Source: an uncultured Mucilaginibacter sp.
Lineage (GTDB): Bacteria; Bacteroidota; Bacteroidia; Sphingobacteriales; Sphingobacteriaceae
Direction: 5' to 3'
Length of the DNA stretch: 47,736 nt
Assembly: GCA_903915155.1 (NCBI GenBank)
Contig: CAIWRU010000027.1
Location: 1 to 47,736 of the forward strand
Below the pieces are notes generated by a model that searched no databases, had not been told where the DNA came from, and saw only the letters and a list, made by a program, of their open reading frames with translations. A program made the translations under genes and the position numbers. Shown here piece by piece: positions 9,465-17,816 of this stretch (positions are counted from its first letter, which is position 1; each line of letters begins with the position of its first letter).

Positions 9465-12083
9465 TTAATGAGTACTCATAACATTATATAATTTAATGGT
9501 ACGTATGCCAAAACGCGGCATTGCGACCATCACTTCAGTTTTCCCTGAGGCATCCTTTTCTATCTGCAAATCCTGCCTTTTCCTGCCATCGAGTTCAACC
9601 AATTCGGCTTTATTTGCATTGCCATCAAACATTATTTTATGCGCACTGCTGTCGCCTTCAGCATTAAAAATGCGGATGTTCATATCATTGCCATCGCCTT
9701 GTATGGCGGTAACGTCAAAACCGGCTCCGATAACCCCAACCATCGATCTGTTATTATCGCCAGCAGCAGGCTTTGTGTCCGACACCTTAGTTATCAGTGG
9801 CTCGTTCCATTTGGCGCCCTCGGTCCATATACCACTTTTATCCCATTTACCGGCATGCGGTATTATGGCATAATGTACGTTGGTAGGCCCGGTTATTTTG
9901 TAATTGCGCCCCCACAACCCAACGCCTGAATATTCAAGCGTTAAGCCTAATGGAAAATCCTCACCATGGGTATAATTTGTAGTATGATCAGTTAAAAGCG
10001 CCATACCATAATTATTGTTGCCATCGGTAACATCAACCCAGTTTAAAACAATGTTGTTCTTTATACTGTCCCACGTAGTGAAAAAGGTATTCTTCAGCCT
10101 GCTTTGTAAAACATCAAAAGGTGCGTTCTTATATACTATTTGCTCTTTAAGATTAAGCGGGAACATAGCCAGTAGCTTTTCGTTATCATTATAAAACGAC
10201 TTTTTATAGGTAGTCGACTTATAAGTGCCCGGCGCAGTCGGTTCACCAATGCCGGGGCTACCCTTCCAGTCAATCCTCACCTGCATATCAATGCGGCGCT
10301 GGCCTTGCGTTAAAGTTAGCCATTGGGTAAACGGGCTGCCATTAATACTGCCTTCTATTTGCAGTTTCACCCTTTCCGATCCTTTTTCTATCACGCTTAT
10401 TTTAGCCGGGTTTTCGGTACTTGAATGAAAACCACCATCGTTATAAAAATCTCCCCGCAATTCATTGAAGCTGCGCGGGTTGGATTGATCTACAAATTCC
10501 TTGTTATTTAACGCTTTGCCCACAAGACTGGTTATCGCCCCACCCTTTTTGGGGTCGATGATGATAACATACAGGTCGCTCTCCAGCCTATAGTTACCAT
10601 TCTTTAATATACTAACAGTTATACCCGTAGACGGGATAGCTTTTTGAAGCTTAAGCCGATAGGTATTATACCCCATTGACGGCACACTTGCCCTAAACAA
10701 TATTTGCGGTACAGCCGAGGATGAATCAGCCACAATTTGTGACGGAATTGCTTTGCCTATACTATTATATATAGTAACACTTTTGCCCCTCCACCCTTCC
10801 GGGACATCCACAGCCACCATTTCATCTCTTTTTACAACCAGCGTATTATATATACGTACAAATTTCCCGTTGCTGTTTGATGGCTTTGCCAGTTGCGCCT
10901 CATCAAGCGTTACCAAGCTATCGGCAATACGATTGGTAGCGCCTGTCCATTTCACTACCTTATCGGCCCAGGTATTCCCAGGCTTGCCATTGTAGGGCAC
11001 TATCCAGCAGTCGTGGTGCTGCGCTAATAATAAGGTATGCCACGCGGTTTCAAAATCATTTGATGGATAAACTGTGCCACTGTAAACCTTTGCCATTGCC
11101 GCCAGTTTTTCGGCGCTGATGATCTTATTTTCTGAATGCCTTACCTGCTGGGCTATTCGCTGCAGTATCTGCGAGCCCCAAACCAAGCTCACCAATACAT
11201 CTTCCTGTGTAAATTTCCAGTTATCGTTTGTACTTTTTATAGCTACATTTTCAAAATAATTGCGCCATGTGGTGTATTCAGTTGGCTGATACGCTTTGCT
11301 GCCATCGCGTAAACCGGGGCCGTATTTCCAACCAGCATCCTGTAAAGTCATGCCTATGGGATGTTTTATGCCAGCCGCGAAACAAGCTTTTATATAAGCA
11401 GGAGAGTTACCCGACGCAATAGTTTGCCACGTTGAGCCTGGTTGCAATGCCTCAATAGCATAACGCGGGGATGTGATGATCTTCGTACCATCAGGACCAA
11501 CCCAATTTACTATTTCGCCGCCATACGCGCTGGTGTAACCTCCCCAACAGGTGTTGGGGTTTTTTAATGACGCATATTTAAATCCATATGATGTCAATAT
11601 TTCAGGCAACGCGCTGGTAAAGCATGGCTCTTCTGATGAATACACCGGGAAAACTGCCGTAGGGAAATGCCGCCTTAGCATTTTTATCCCGTAATAAAAC
11701 TGGCTGATGATACTTTCGCCCTCAATATCAAACAAATAACTCTGCGCGTAAGCAGGGTTTACATATTCCATGCTGGCGTTGATGGATTGATCGGCAAACA
11801 GTGCCCTGAAATCTTCATATGCCGCCGAATCCTTCACTTTTGCCACATCCCAGGTTTCCGGCTCAATTTCAAGATTGATGCGCCAGTTTGGGTGGGCTTT
11901 CACCTGGTCGGCCATGAAACGAGTATTCCAGTCGGGGTAATGCCCCCAAACGCCGCCATGATAACCATCAATAAAATAAGCTGTTTGGCTAAATGTGCTG
12001 TTCACAAAAGCAAGCGATATAAAGCCTGCTATGAACGAAACCCGAAGTAATAACGAAAAGTGCTTTAGTCGATGTGTAATCAT
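9465..12083 (-). CDS. GH38-like glycoside hydrolase with non-canonical catalytic region
   Basis: The 872-residue secreted protein (signal peptide about 1-32) resembles GH38 alpha-mannosidases in layout: an N-terminal alpha/beta domain, a helical segment carrying LLLAQHHDCW (His356, His357, Asp358, matching the GH38 HHD zinc-ligand motif), then a long beta-sandwich C-terminal region (about 420-865). The other canonical zinc and nucleophile residues look altered. The N-terminal HxD is replaced by DGYHGGVWGHYP (39-50), and the segment aligned with the nucleophile DPFG reads SSEEPCFTSALPEIL (149-163). It may therefore belong to a divergent subfamily with another specificity. It lies between the ricin-propeller gene and the SGNH gene in a glycan locus. 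Family membership is fairly secure; mannosidase activity is not. Confidence 0.7.
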   Translation of the reverse strand: MITHRLKHFSLLLRVSFIAGFISLAFVNSTFSQTAYFIDGYHGGVWGHYPDWNTRFMADQVKAHPNWRINLEIEPETWDVAKVKDSAAYEDFRALFADQSINASMEYVNPAYAQSYLFDIEGESIISQFYYGIKMLRRHFPTAVFPVYSSEEPCFTSALPEILTSYGFKYASLKNPNTCWGGYTSAYGGEIVNWVGPDGTKIITSPRYAIEALQPGSTWQTIASGNSPAYIKACFAAGIKHPIGMTLQDAGWKYGPGLRDGSKAYQPTEYTTWRNYFENVAIKSTNDNWKFTQEDVLVSLVWGSQILQRIAQQVRHSENKIISAEKLAAMAKVYSGTVYPSNDFETAWHTLLLAQHHDCWIVPYNGKPGNTWADKVVKWTGATNRIADSLVTLDEAQLAKPSNSNGKFVRIYNTLVVKRDEMVAVDVPEGWRGKSVTIYNSIGKAIPSQIVADSSSAVPQILFRASVPSMGYNTYRLKLQKAIPSTGITVSILKNGNYRLESDLYVIIIDPKKGGAITSLVGKALNNKEFVDQSNPRSFNELRGDFYNDGGFHSSTENPAKISVIEKGSERVKLQIEGSINGSPFTQWLTLTQGQRRIDMQVRIDWKGSPGIGEPTAPGTYKSTTYKKSFYNDNEKLLAMFPLNLKEQIVYKNAPFDVLQSRLKNTFFTTWDSIKNNIVLNWVDVTDGNNNYGMALLTDHTTNYTHGEDFPLGLTLEYSGVGLWGRNYKITGPTNVHYAIIPHAGKWDKSGIWTEGAKWNEPLITKVSDTKPAAGDNNRSMVGVIGAGFDVTAIQGDGNDMNIRIFNAEGDSSAHKIMFDGNANKAELVELDGRKRQDLQIEKDASGKTEVMVAMPRFGIRTIKLYNVMSTH

Positions 12084-12134
12084 TTATTCAACGGTTTACA
12101 ATAGCAATATTGGTCACGTAAAAATAAAGAAAAC

Positions 12135-12146
12135 GATTTAGCAAAA
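12135..12146 (-). promoter_or_regulatory. Shared locus motif upstream of the GH38-like gene
   Basis: TTTGCTAAATCG on the minus strand is an exact match to the copy at 14010..14021, 52 bases before the start codon of the GH38-like gene. No good -7 box follows at the 19-base spacing here (the bases there read TTTTACGT), so it may act as an operator and not as a -33 element. The 99-base intergenic gap is AT-rich. Confidence 0.4.
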
Positions 12147-12182
12147 TCATCATTTGTTAAGTAACAATTTAAACACACAAAT

Positions 12183-13841
12183 TTATAGGCCTATTAACGA
12201 AAACGGTATCCGCACACCTTTTGGCCTGTAATCATTCGGATCTTCGCTTCCATCGGGGTTTGAACATGGGGTGAGGCAATCTGCGCCGGTGCCATCGTTC
12301 TTGCTGTAAAAGTTAACACAATAGTCAACCAGCAACTCTTTGTGCCCATTATCAAATTCAGCATGAATGGTGGGGTTATAATATACAGGCGCATGCCCCT
12401 GCTTATAATCGGGCAGTATATACACCAGTTTATTGGTTGTAAACGGCCCGGTTGGGTGTGTGCTAACCGCTGCATACATATTTCGCCCGGTTTGGTCGCA
12501 GCTAAAGCCAAAATCCATGGCTATCATTACATATTTACCATTTGCGTAGCCAATGGTGTTATTGTTTATGGGTCCGCTGGCTACAACAGCAGCCTGCGCG
12601 GTAGTTGGGCTTGCGGCCCAGGTTGTACCATTCCAAAATGTCCAGCTTGTAGGGCTTGATTCAGGAAAACGCGCCACATAAACATTCGCGCCTATAAACC
12701 CTCCCGTACCATAGGCATAAACATAGCCATCGCCAGGCTTTACCATCCCTATTGAATAGGTAATGGCCGTTTGCCCGCTCATGCCGGGTATAACTAACTG
12801 GTTTACCGCCGGGATGCTGGTGCCGGTGCTTTCGGTAATATCATACAGGTACTGGTTAATGGCATTGAGCGTTCCCGCTATCACTTCAATATTATGCACA
12901 TATATGTGCCCCCCTATTTCGATACCTGCACCCGGCCAAAGCAGGTTTGCCGGATTAGTATCGTGGAATATTTGCGGGCCGTCAGGCGAAATGAGATTAT
13001 TAGTTTGTGCCGGGTCCCAGCTATGATTAGCGGGCTGTATCAAACCCGAATTATGATAAGGGAATATCAGCCCACAGCTAAACTCATTATTAACCACCTG
13101 GCTGTAGAAAGTATCATTTGTTTGCCAGAATACTTTTCCGTTGTTTGCTCCATAGGTAAGCGGCACGGACGAGCCGCCGTCAAACGCATCTGACCCCGTG
13201 GTGCGCTGAAAGAAGCCCACTACGGCATCATCGCGATAACTATCGGCAGCTATTGGGTTTAACGCCCACTGCTGACTTTTGGCGCCTGTATAGGCTTCCT
13301 GGGTAACCACAGCTCCGTTTGATGTGGAGGCGCCATGATCTGTAATTGCCAGGCCGTTTGCCTTGTTTATAATTTTATAGGTACCGGTACCGGCAGCGGT
13401 AATGCTCCAGTATTGCCCGTCGCCGCTATTTCCCCGGTATTGATCGAGCGTTGTGCCTGCTGTAGCAGTACCATTAGGTACATCAATATATTTACCGCTG
13501 TTGAGGTTCATGATGGTAAAATAACCGTTTGATTGTTTACTGATGAGCCATTCAACCCATCTGTTTACACCTCCGGTGGAATTTATAGATCCCGCCGTCA
13601 GATCAATGGCTGTACCATCATGCAGTTTAGTGCCTTGCATGTTATCGCCCGATACCTCGACAAAGTTGCCGCCGTTGGCAGCAGTAATAGTATAGGTGCT
13701 GTACGTTGCAGTTAGTGAAGCCGTATCAGCGGGAGGTGTTTTTATAGGTGGTATTTGGTTATTTGAAGTTCCTTTTTTGCTGCAACTTAATATTAGCAGC
13801 AAAAGGGTTATACATACATAAGGTAGAAATCTTGTTTTCAT
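12183..13841 (-). CDS. Lipoprotein with ricin-type lectin domain and five-bladed-propeller-like domain
   Basis: The 552-residue protein has a lipobox at Cys20 (LLLILSCSKKG). Residues about 45-195 form a ricin-type beta-trefoil (CBM13-like) with repeated units NGGNFVEVSG, NSGKYIDVPNG and ANGLAITDHG and QW-type motifs DGQYWSI and SQQWALNP. The C-terminal about 350 residues (from DDAVVGFFQRTTGSDAFDGG) look like a repetitive beta-propeller related to GH43-like or DUF4185/DUF5005-type proteins, with FWQTNDTFY, GHIYVHNIEV and GKYVMIAMDFGFSCDQ. I could not identify a GH43 catalytic triad with confidence. It is the first gene of the locus in transcription order. Its role is probably surface binding or hydrolysis of a glycan; enzyme activity is uncertain. 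Confidence 0.65.
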   Translation of the reverse strand: MKTRFLPYVCITLLLLILSCSKKGTSNNQIPPIKTPPADTASLTATYSTYTITAANGGNFVEVSGDNMQGTKLHDGTAIDLTAGSINSTGGVNRWVEWLISKQSNGYFTIMNLNSGKYIDVPNGTATAGTTLDQYRGNSGDGQYWSITAAGTGTYKIINKANGLAITDHGASTSNGAVVTQEAYTGAKSQQWALNPIAADSYRDDAVVGFFQRTTGSDAFDGGSSVPLTYGANNGKVFWQTNDTFYSQVVNNEFSCGLIFPYHNSGLIQPANHSWDPAQTNNLISPDGPQIFHDTNPANLLWPGAGIEIGGHIYVHNIEVIAGTLNAINQYLYDITESTGTSIPAVNQLVIPGMSGQTAITYSIGMVKPGDGYVYAYGTGGFIGANVYVARFPESSPTSWTFWNGTTWAASPTTAQAAVVASGPINNNTIGYANGKYVMIAMDFGFSCDQTGRNMYAAVSTHPTGPFTTNKLVYILPDYKQGHAPVYYNPTIHAEFDNGHKELLVDYCVNFYSKNDGTGADCLTPCSNPDGSEDPNDYRPKGVRIPFSLIGL

Positions 13842-13886
13842 AAGCAGGTTATTTTTAGGTTTATAAATATTGGTCTGTGCAAAAAT

Positions 13887-13898
13887 CGTTTTAGCGAA
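13887..13898 (-). promoter_or_regulatory. Degenerate copy of the shared locus motif in the leader of the ricin-propeller gene
   Basis: TTCGCTAAAACG on the minus strand matches 10 of 12 positions of TTTGCTAAATCG. It lies 46 bases before the start codon and about 110 bases downstream of the better copy at 14010..14021, so it falls within the predicted leader. Two sites upstream of one gene would suit a repressor; this is inference. Confidence 0.3.
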
Positions 13899-13990
13899 AT
13901 ACGTGCATTAATGAATGCGCATGACTTTTTACTTTACGATAATTTATCTATTGGCTTTAATTGGCTTACTGATATTCAGTATTGTAGCAA

Positions 13991-14021
13991 CAAAAATATA
14001 ACTATGAAACGATTTAGCAAA
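13991..14021 (-). promoter_or_regulatory. Candidate promoter of the ricin-propeller gene; best match in the locus
   Basis: On the minus strand TTTG (14021..14018), exactly 19 bases, then TATTTTTG (13998..13991) gives a perfect match to the Bacteroidota TTTG/TAnnTTTG promoter. The TTTG is the first part of the locus motif TTTGCTAAATCG. The predicted leader to the start at 13841 is about 140 bases. The gap shared with the divergent CDGSH gene holds no ORF. Confidence 0.55.
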
Positions 14022-14124
14022 TAGTTTTTCAATTATTTATTACAACCTGTGCTTTTAATTAAATTTGAAAATAGCCCGGAGTTGTAAGCCCCGGATGATT
14101 ATCTTAGCGGCAAATAAAACAATA

Positions 14125-14349
14125 ATGGCTACAACAAAACTTACTATAAACAATAACGGATCGGTAAAAATTGATGGCGACTTTGAGATAGTTGACATGC
14201 AAGGCAACGCTTACGGCTTACAGGGCCGCACCATAGTTTCTATCTGCCGCTGCGGGCTTTCGGCTAACAAACCATTTTGCGATGGCTCGCACAAAGGCCA
14301 TTTTGAACATGACGCCATTGCGTTCGATCTGCCGCCAAAGAAGGCATAA
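14125..14349 (+). CDS. CDGSH iron-sulfur domain protein
   Basis: The 74-residue protein carries one CDGSH motif, CRCGLSANKPFCDGSH, with Cys41, Cys43, Cys52 and His56 as the three-Cys, one-His ligands of a [2Fe-2S] cluster. Such proteins are small electron-transfer or cluster-carrier proteins; the bacterial role is unclear. I chose the ATG at 14125 (MATTKL). An ATG at 14065 in the same frame would add 20 residues of non-conserved sequence. There is no signal peptide, so it is cytosolic. It is followed after 9 bases by truA on the same strand, so the two are probably co-transcribed. Confidence 0.85.
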   Translation: MATTKLTINNNGSVKIDGDFEIVDMQGNAYGLQGRTIVSICRCGLSANKPFCDGSHKGHFEHDAIAFDLPPKKA

Positions 14350-14358
14350 GCTAATACA

Positions 14359-15156
14359 TTGAGGTACTTTTTTCACATAGGCTACCACGGCACTAATTAC
14401 AGCGGATGGCAAAGACATCCCGGCGTGTTGAATGTGCAGGAAGTCTTGGAAATCGCTCTCAGTAAAATACTGAAAACCCCCGTCGCGGTTATCGGCTGCG
14501 GGCGAACAGATGCACAGGTACATGCGGCGCAATTCTTTTTTCATATCGATGTAGAAAAAGAATGGGATTTCGACCTGCTTTTCAGGCTGAATAAAATATT
14601 GCCTGATGATATTGCCGTATTTGATATTATCCCGATGGAGGGCCTCCCCCATTGCAGGTTTGATGCTGTACAGCGCACGTACGACTATTTCATCCATAAT
14701 TATAAGGACCCGTTCTTAAACAGCTTTAGTTCTTTTTATGCTGATAAAAACCTGTCCATTGATAAAATGAGGGCTGCCGCTGCATTGCTGCCATTATATA
14801 CCGATTACCGCGCCTTTTGTAAAATGCCCGACCGTATTGACCACACTATTTGTAATGTAAGCGCAGCTACCCTGTTCACCAGCCAAAGCGGCGACAGGCT
14901 GCGGTTCCAGATCTCGGCCAACCGTTTTTTAAGTAAGATGGTAAGGATAATCGTAGGTCGCCTATTAGAAATTGGTCGTGGTGAGATGAGTATTGATGAA
15001 TTTGAGCATTACCTGGCTGATAAGATCACCCCCGATGTAATTATCCCCGCCTATCCGCAAGGGCTGTACTTATCAAAAGTCACCTATCCTTATTTGGATA
15101 TACCTGCAAGGACGGAGTTTATGGGGATAATGCGAAGCGGTGTGGATCTCCTCTAA
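14359..15156 (+). CDS. truA: tRNA pseudouridine(38-40) synthase TruA
   Basis: TruA isomerises uridines 38-40 of the tRNA anticodon arm. The 265-residue protein has the family N-terminus RYFFHIGYHGTNYSGWQRHPG and the catalytic motif GCGRTDAQVHA with Asp51, plus the C-terminal RFQISANRFLSKMVRIIVG block. Length is normal. The start is a TTG (14359) because no ATG precedes RYFFHIGY, where homologues begin; that is why it lies only 9 bases after the CDGSH stop. The housekeeping role is secure. Confidence 0.95.
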   Translation: MRYFFHIGYHGTNYSGWQRHPGVLNVQEVLEIALSKILKTPVAVIGCGRTDAQVHAAQFFFHIDVEKEWDFDLLFRLNKILPDDIAVFDIIPMEGLPHCRFDAVQRTYDYFIHNYKDPFLNSFSSFYADKNLSIDKMRAAAALLPLYTDYRAFCKMPDRIDHTICNVSAATLFTSQSGDRLRFQISANRFLSKMVRIIVGRLLEIGRGEMSIDEFEHYLADKITPDVIIPAYPQGLYLSKVTYPYLDIPARTEFMGIMRSGVDLL

Positions 15157-15239
15157 AGCTTGCCCGGCAGGAAGACTTTTATACCTACTCGCTGGTTTAA
15201 GATTAAATCGGTAATTTCGCGGCTTAATAAATTATTTGC

Positions 15240-16538
15240 ATGGTGTGGTTAGATAAATTTAAGCTGAACAAGGGATTGGCCCGTACATTAACTGAAGCGG
15301 GATACCTGTATCCGAAGGAAATTCAGCTAAAAACATTATCGCGTATAATTGGCGGGCAGGATGTTGTTGCCGTGGCCCCCGAAGGTGCGGGTAAAACCAG
15401 CACTTATATCATCAGTATTTTGAATCGCATAAAACAGGGGTTCGACGATGCGCCACGCGTATTGGTCCTGGTTCCTGATAAGGAAAAGGTGTTCGAGGTT
15501 ATCGAACAATTTGATGTACTGAACAAAAACAAATCGATAAAAATAGTGGGCCTGTATGTTGCGCCGGGAATTGAGGCACAGATGGATGCCCTTGCTGATG
15601 GCGCCGATATTGTTGTGGCCACACCCGATCGCGCACGCGCCATTTACCTGAAACTGGGCCTTAATTTAAATAAGATAGACCTGTTTATTGTCGACGATGC
15701 CGAACTGATAGTAAAACAAGGTATGCAATTACCAGTTGCCGAACTGGCCAACAGCATTACCAAATGCCAGCACCTGGTATTTACCGAAGTGCTGCACCAA
15801 AAGCTGGATAAAATGATAGCCCCGTTTATGAAGCTGCCCGCTATTGTTGAGGTAGATGAACTGGGCGAATCAACGCTGGAAACTTATGAGCAGGTCTTGT
15901 ACAACGTACCAAATTTCCGCACCAAGCTAAACCTGTTGAATTTATTTATGCAGGATGAAGAATTGTTTACCAAAGCTGTTGTATTTGTAAACACCCGCAC
16001 AACGGCTGATACCGTTTATAACAGCATCAAACAAACCACAAAAAATGCGGTCGCGGTGCTGAGCCCCATGTTCAGCGAAACCAAAAGTGTACCCGATATT
16101 GAGGCTTTTAAAAACGACGACAAATTGCGCGTATTGATCATCGCCAATGAAACTGAAGCTACGGTGGACCTTAACGGCTTGCCCTTCATTATTCATTTTG
16201 ATGTGCCGGGCGATAAGGAAATATTTATCGGAAGGATAATAAAAACGGCAGCCAACGAAGATACACTGGCCATAACCTTTGCTACGGATATTGAGTTGGT
16301 AACCATTAAAAAGATTGAACAAGCCATAGGCAAAAAAATGCTCCCCGCTGAATTGCCAGATGACCTAATTATAGAAACAGAACGCAAGGAAAAAGAAGAA
16401 GCCCCCGAAAAAACTAAAGCCGATAAAAATGCACCCGTTACCGGCGGTGCCTTCCATGAGAAAAAGGCCGCTAACGCCAAAACCTACAACTATAGCTCAG
16501 GAACAAAAGCTAAGATGAACAATAAACGGAAACATTAA
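15240..16538 (+). CDS. DEAD-box-helicase-like protein with degenerate motifs
   Basis: The 432-residue protein has the two-RecA-domain order of DEAD-box RNA helicases, but most signature motifs have drifted. Motif I is APEGAGKT (46-53) and keeps the lysine, Ia is VPDKEKV where PTRELA is expected, II is VDDAE (151-155) where VDEAD is expected, III has FTE in place of SAT, V is NETEATVDL, and VI is IGRIIKTA in place of HRIGRTGR. The TPDR motif (129-132) survives. The tail from about 377 is charged and ends KMNNKRKH. ATP binding is plausible, but coupled unwinding looks compromised, so it may be an RNA-binding or ribosome-associated paralogue. It is an intact ORF starting with ATG, 83 bases after truA. 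Confidence 0.75.
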   Translation: MVWLDKFKLNKGLARTLTEAGYLYPKEIQLKTLSRIIGGQDVVAVAPEGAGKTSTYIISILNRIKQGFDDAPRVLVLVPDKEKVFEVIEQFDVLNKNKSIKIVGLYVAPGIEAQMDALADGADIVVATPDRARAIYLKLGLNLNKIDLFIVDDAELIVKQGMQLPVAELANSITKCQHLVFTEVLHQKLDKMIAPFMKLPAIVEVDELGESTLETYEQVLYNVPNFRTKLNLLNLFMQDEELFTKAVVFVNTRTTADTVYNSIKQTTKNAVAVLSPMFSETKSVPDIEAFKNDDKLRVLIIANETEATVDLNGLPFIIHFDVPGDKEIFIGRIIKTAANEDTLAITFATDIELVTIKKIEQAIGKKMLPAELPDDLIIETERKEKEEAPEKTKADKNAPVTGGAFHEKKAANAKTYNYSSGTKAKMNNKRKH

Positions 16539-16577
16539 TGTGGATGTGCAGATATGCAGATAATTATATAAATAAGA

Positions 16578-16679
16578 CGTCATTGCGAGAAGGTACGACG
16601 AAGCAACCCCACATGCTTAGTAGCAAACGCGAATGTCGGCGACCTTTTTAGTGGGATTGCTTCGTACCTCGCAATGACG
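16578..16679. repeat. REP-like inverted repeat between convergent genes
   Basis: A long imperfect hairpin: the left arm (16578..16612) and right arm (16651..16679) both contain CGTCATTGCGAG and a GGTACGAAGCAA-like core, the left arm with small insertions. It fills the gap between the plus-strand helicase-like gene and the minus-strand VF530 gene and could end transcription from both sides. I recall similar CGTCATTGCGAG elements scattered in related genomes; that cannot be checked here. Confidence 0.75.
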
Positions 16680-16691
16680 CGTTGTATCAAA

Positions 16692-16904
16692 TTAACTTTT
16701 CATTTCCAAATACAAATCCTCAACCTTCTTCCTTGCCCATGGGGTTTTGCGCAGGAATTTTAGGCTTGATTTGATGCTTGGATCATCCAAAAAACAATTG
16801 ATGCGGATGCGGTAGCCAAGCTCGGGCCAGCCGTAATTGGCAACCAGTTCATTCAGTACCATTTCTAAGGTTTTGCCGTGTAACGGATTGTTAGCCTGTT
16901 CCAT
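16692..16904 (-). CDS. VF530-family (DUF2132) small DNA-binding-like protein
   Basis: The 70-residue protein contains the family pattern [34 protein letters not shown] and [22 protein letters not shown] almost end to end. VF530-type proteins are small, helical and proposed to bind DNA; the biological role is not settled. I start it at the ATG at 16904 (MEQANNP). The in-frame TTG at 16913 would add only three residues. The ATG overlaps the stop codon of the upstream hydrolase in a TAATG, which indicates translational coupling. Confidence 0.85.
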   Translation of the reverse strand: MEQANNPLHGKTLEMVLNELVANYGWPELGYRIRINCFLDDPSIKSSLKFLRKTPWARKKVEDLYLEMKS

Positions 16905-17728
16905 TATTGCCAAACGTGAAATGGCTGGGTAAAAAAATTGTCGACCTGCCTGTTAAACTCATCGGCGTGTGCCTGTAGGGTACCGTGGGGCGAATTAGGC
17001 ACTATCCACAAATAGGCGTGTGGTATATTCTGGTATATATCAACTGTATGCTTTATTACGATCACATCATGGTCGCCGCCAATAATTAGCGAGGGGCACT
17101 TAATTTTTCGCAATGCCAGTAAGGGGATGTGGGGTTGTGTCCAATCCAGCATAAATATTTTTTGGTTATTTCTCCAGGCTTCTGTTTTGAATATCCTGCG
17201 CCTTGATGAGCGATATTCAATACGTTCGCCAAGCCAGTCGCGGGGTGCTATGGCAGTAGAATCGGGCCATAAGTTAGCTCCTGTTGAAGCCAGTTTTATA
17301 ACCTGTTTCGGATGACGCATGGCTAATAATAGTGCGTTTATACCGCCATCGCTCCATCCTACAACATAACTCGAATCAATATGCATAGCGGTTAACAAAG
17401 CGGAAAAATCATCGGCCATCATTTCAAAACTAAGCGAATCGCGCTCATCAGTTGATTTGCCCTGTGCCCGGCTGTCGGGCACTATACACATATATTTTTT
17501 TGAAAAATAAGGGATGTTTTTTGAAAAGGCCGATATATCGCCACCGTTTCCGTGTATCATTAATAAAGGTTTTCCTTTACCATAAACCTCAACGTACATC
17601 TTGAAACCACGGATATTATAGTACCGGCCAGCTGCAGGATTATCGCCATAAGGAATTGGCTTGTTTTGACTAAACGCAAAGCCTGCAAACAATTGAACGA
17701 AACAAATAATAAATATAACTTTTTTCAA
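16904..17728 (-). CDS. Exported alpha/beta hydrolase
   Basis: The 274-residue protein has a signal peptide (about 1-20, FAGFAFSQ) and an alpha/beta-hydrolase fold of the proline-iminopeptidase/haloperoxidase-like type. Motifs are LLMIHGNGG (oxyanion, about 55-63), GWSDGG with nucleophile Ser126, GGDHDVI for the acid and NSPHGT for the histidine. The substrate is unknown. Its stop overlaps the VF530 gene by one base, so the two are expressed together although no functional link is known. The 88-base gap upstream holds nothing I recognise. Confidence 0.85.
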   Translation of the reverse strand: MKKVIFIICFVQLFAGFAFSQNKPIPYGDNPAAGRYYNIRGFKMYVEVYGKGKPLLMIHGNGGDISAFSKNIPYFSKKYMCIVPDSRAQGKSTDERDSLSFEMMADDFSALLTAMHIDSSYVVGWSDGGINALLLAMRHPKQVIKLASTGANLWPDSTAIAPRDWLGERIEYRSSRRRIFKTEAWRNNQKIFMLDWTQPHIPLLALRKIKCPSLIIGGDHDVIVIKHTVDIYQNIPHAYLWIVPNSPHGTLQAHADEFNRQVDNFFTQPFHVWQ

Positions 17729-17816
17729 GTGTAATGTTTTGGTTTTATACGAAGATATAAATTTATTGGTTCTTAAATAATGCCCATATTTTAACTAATA
17801 TGATAATAGGCTATAA

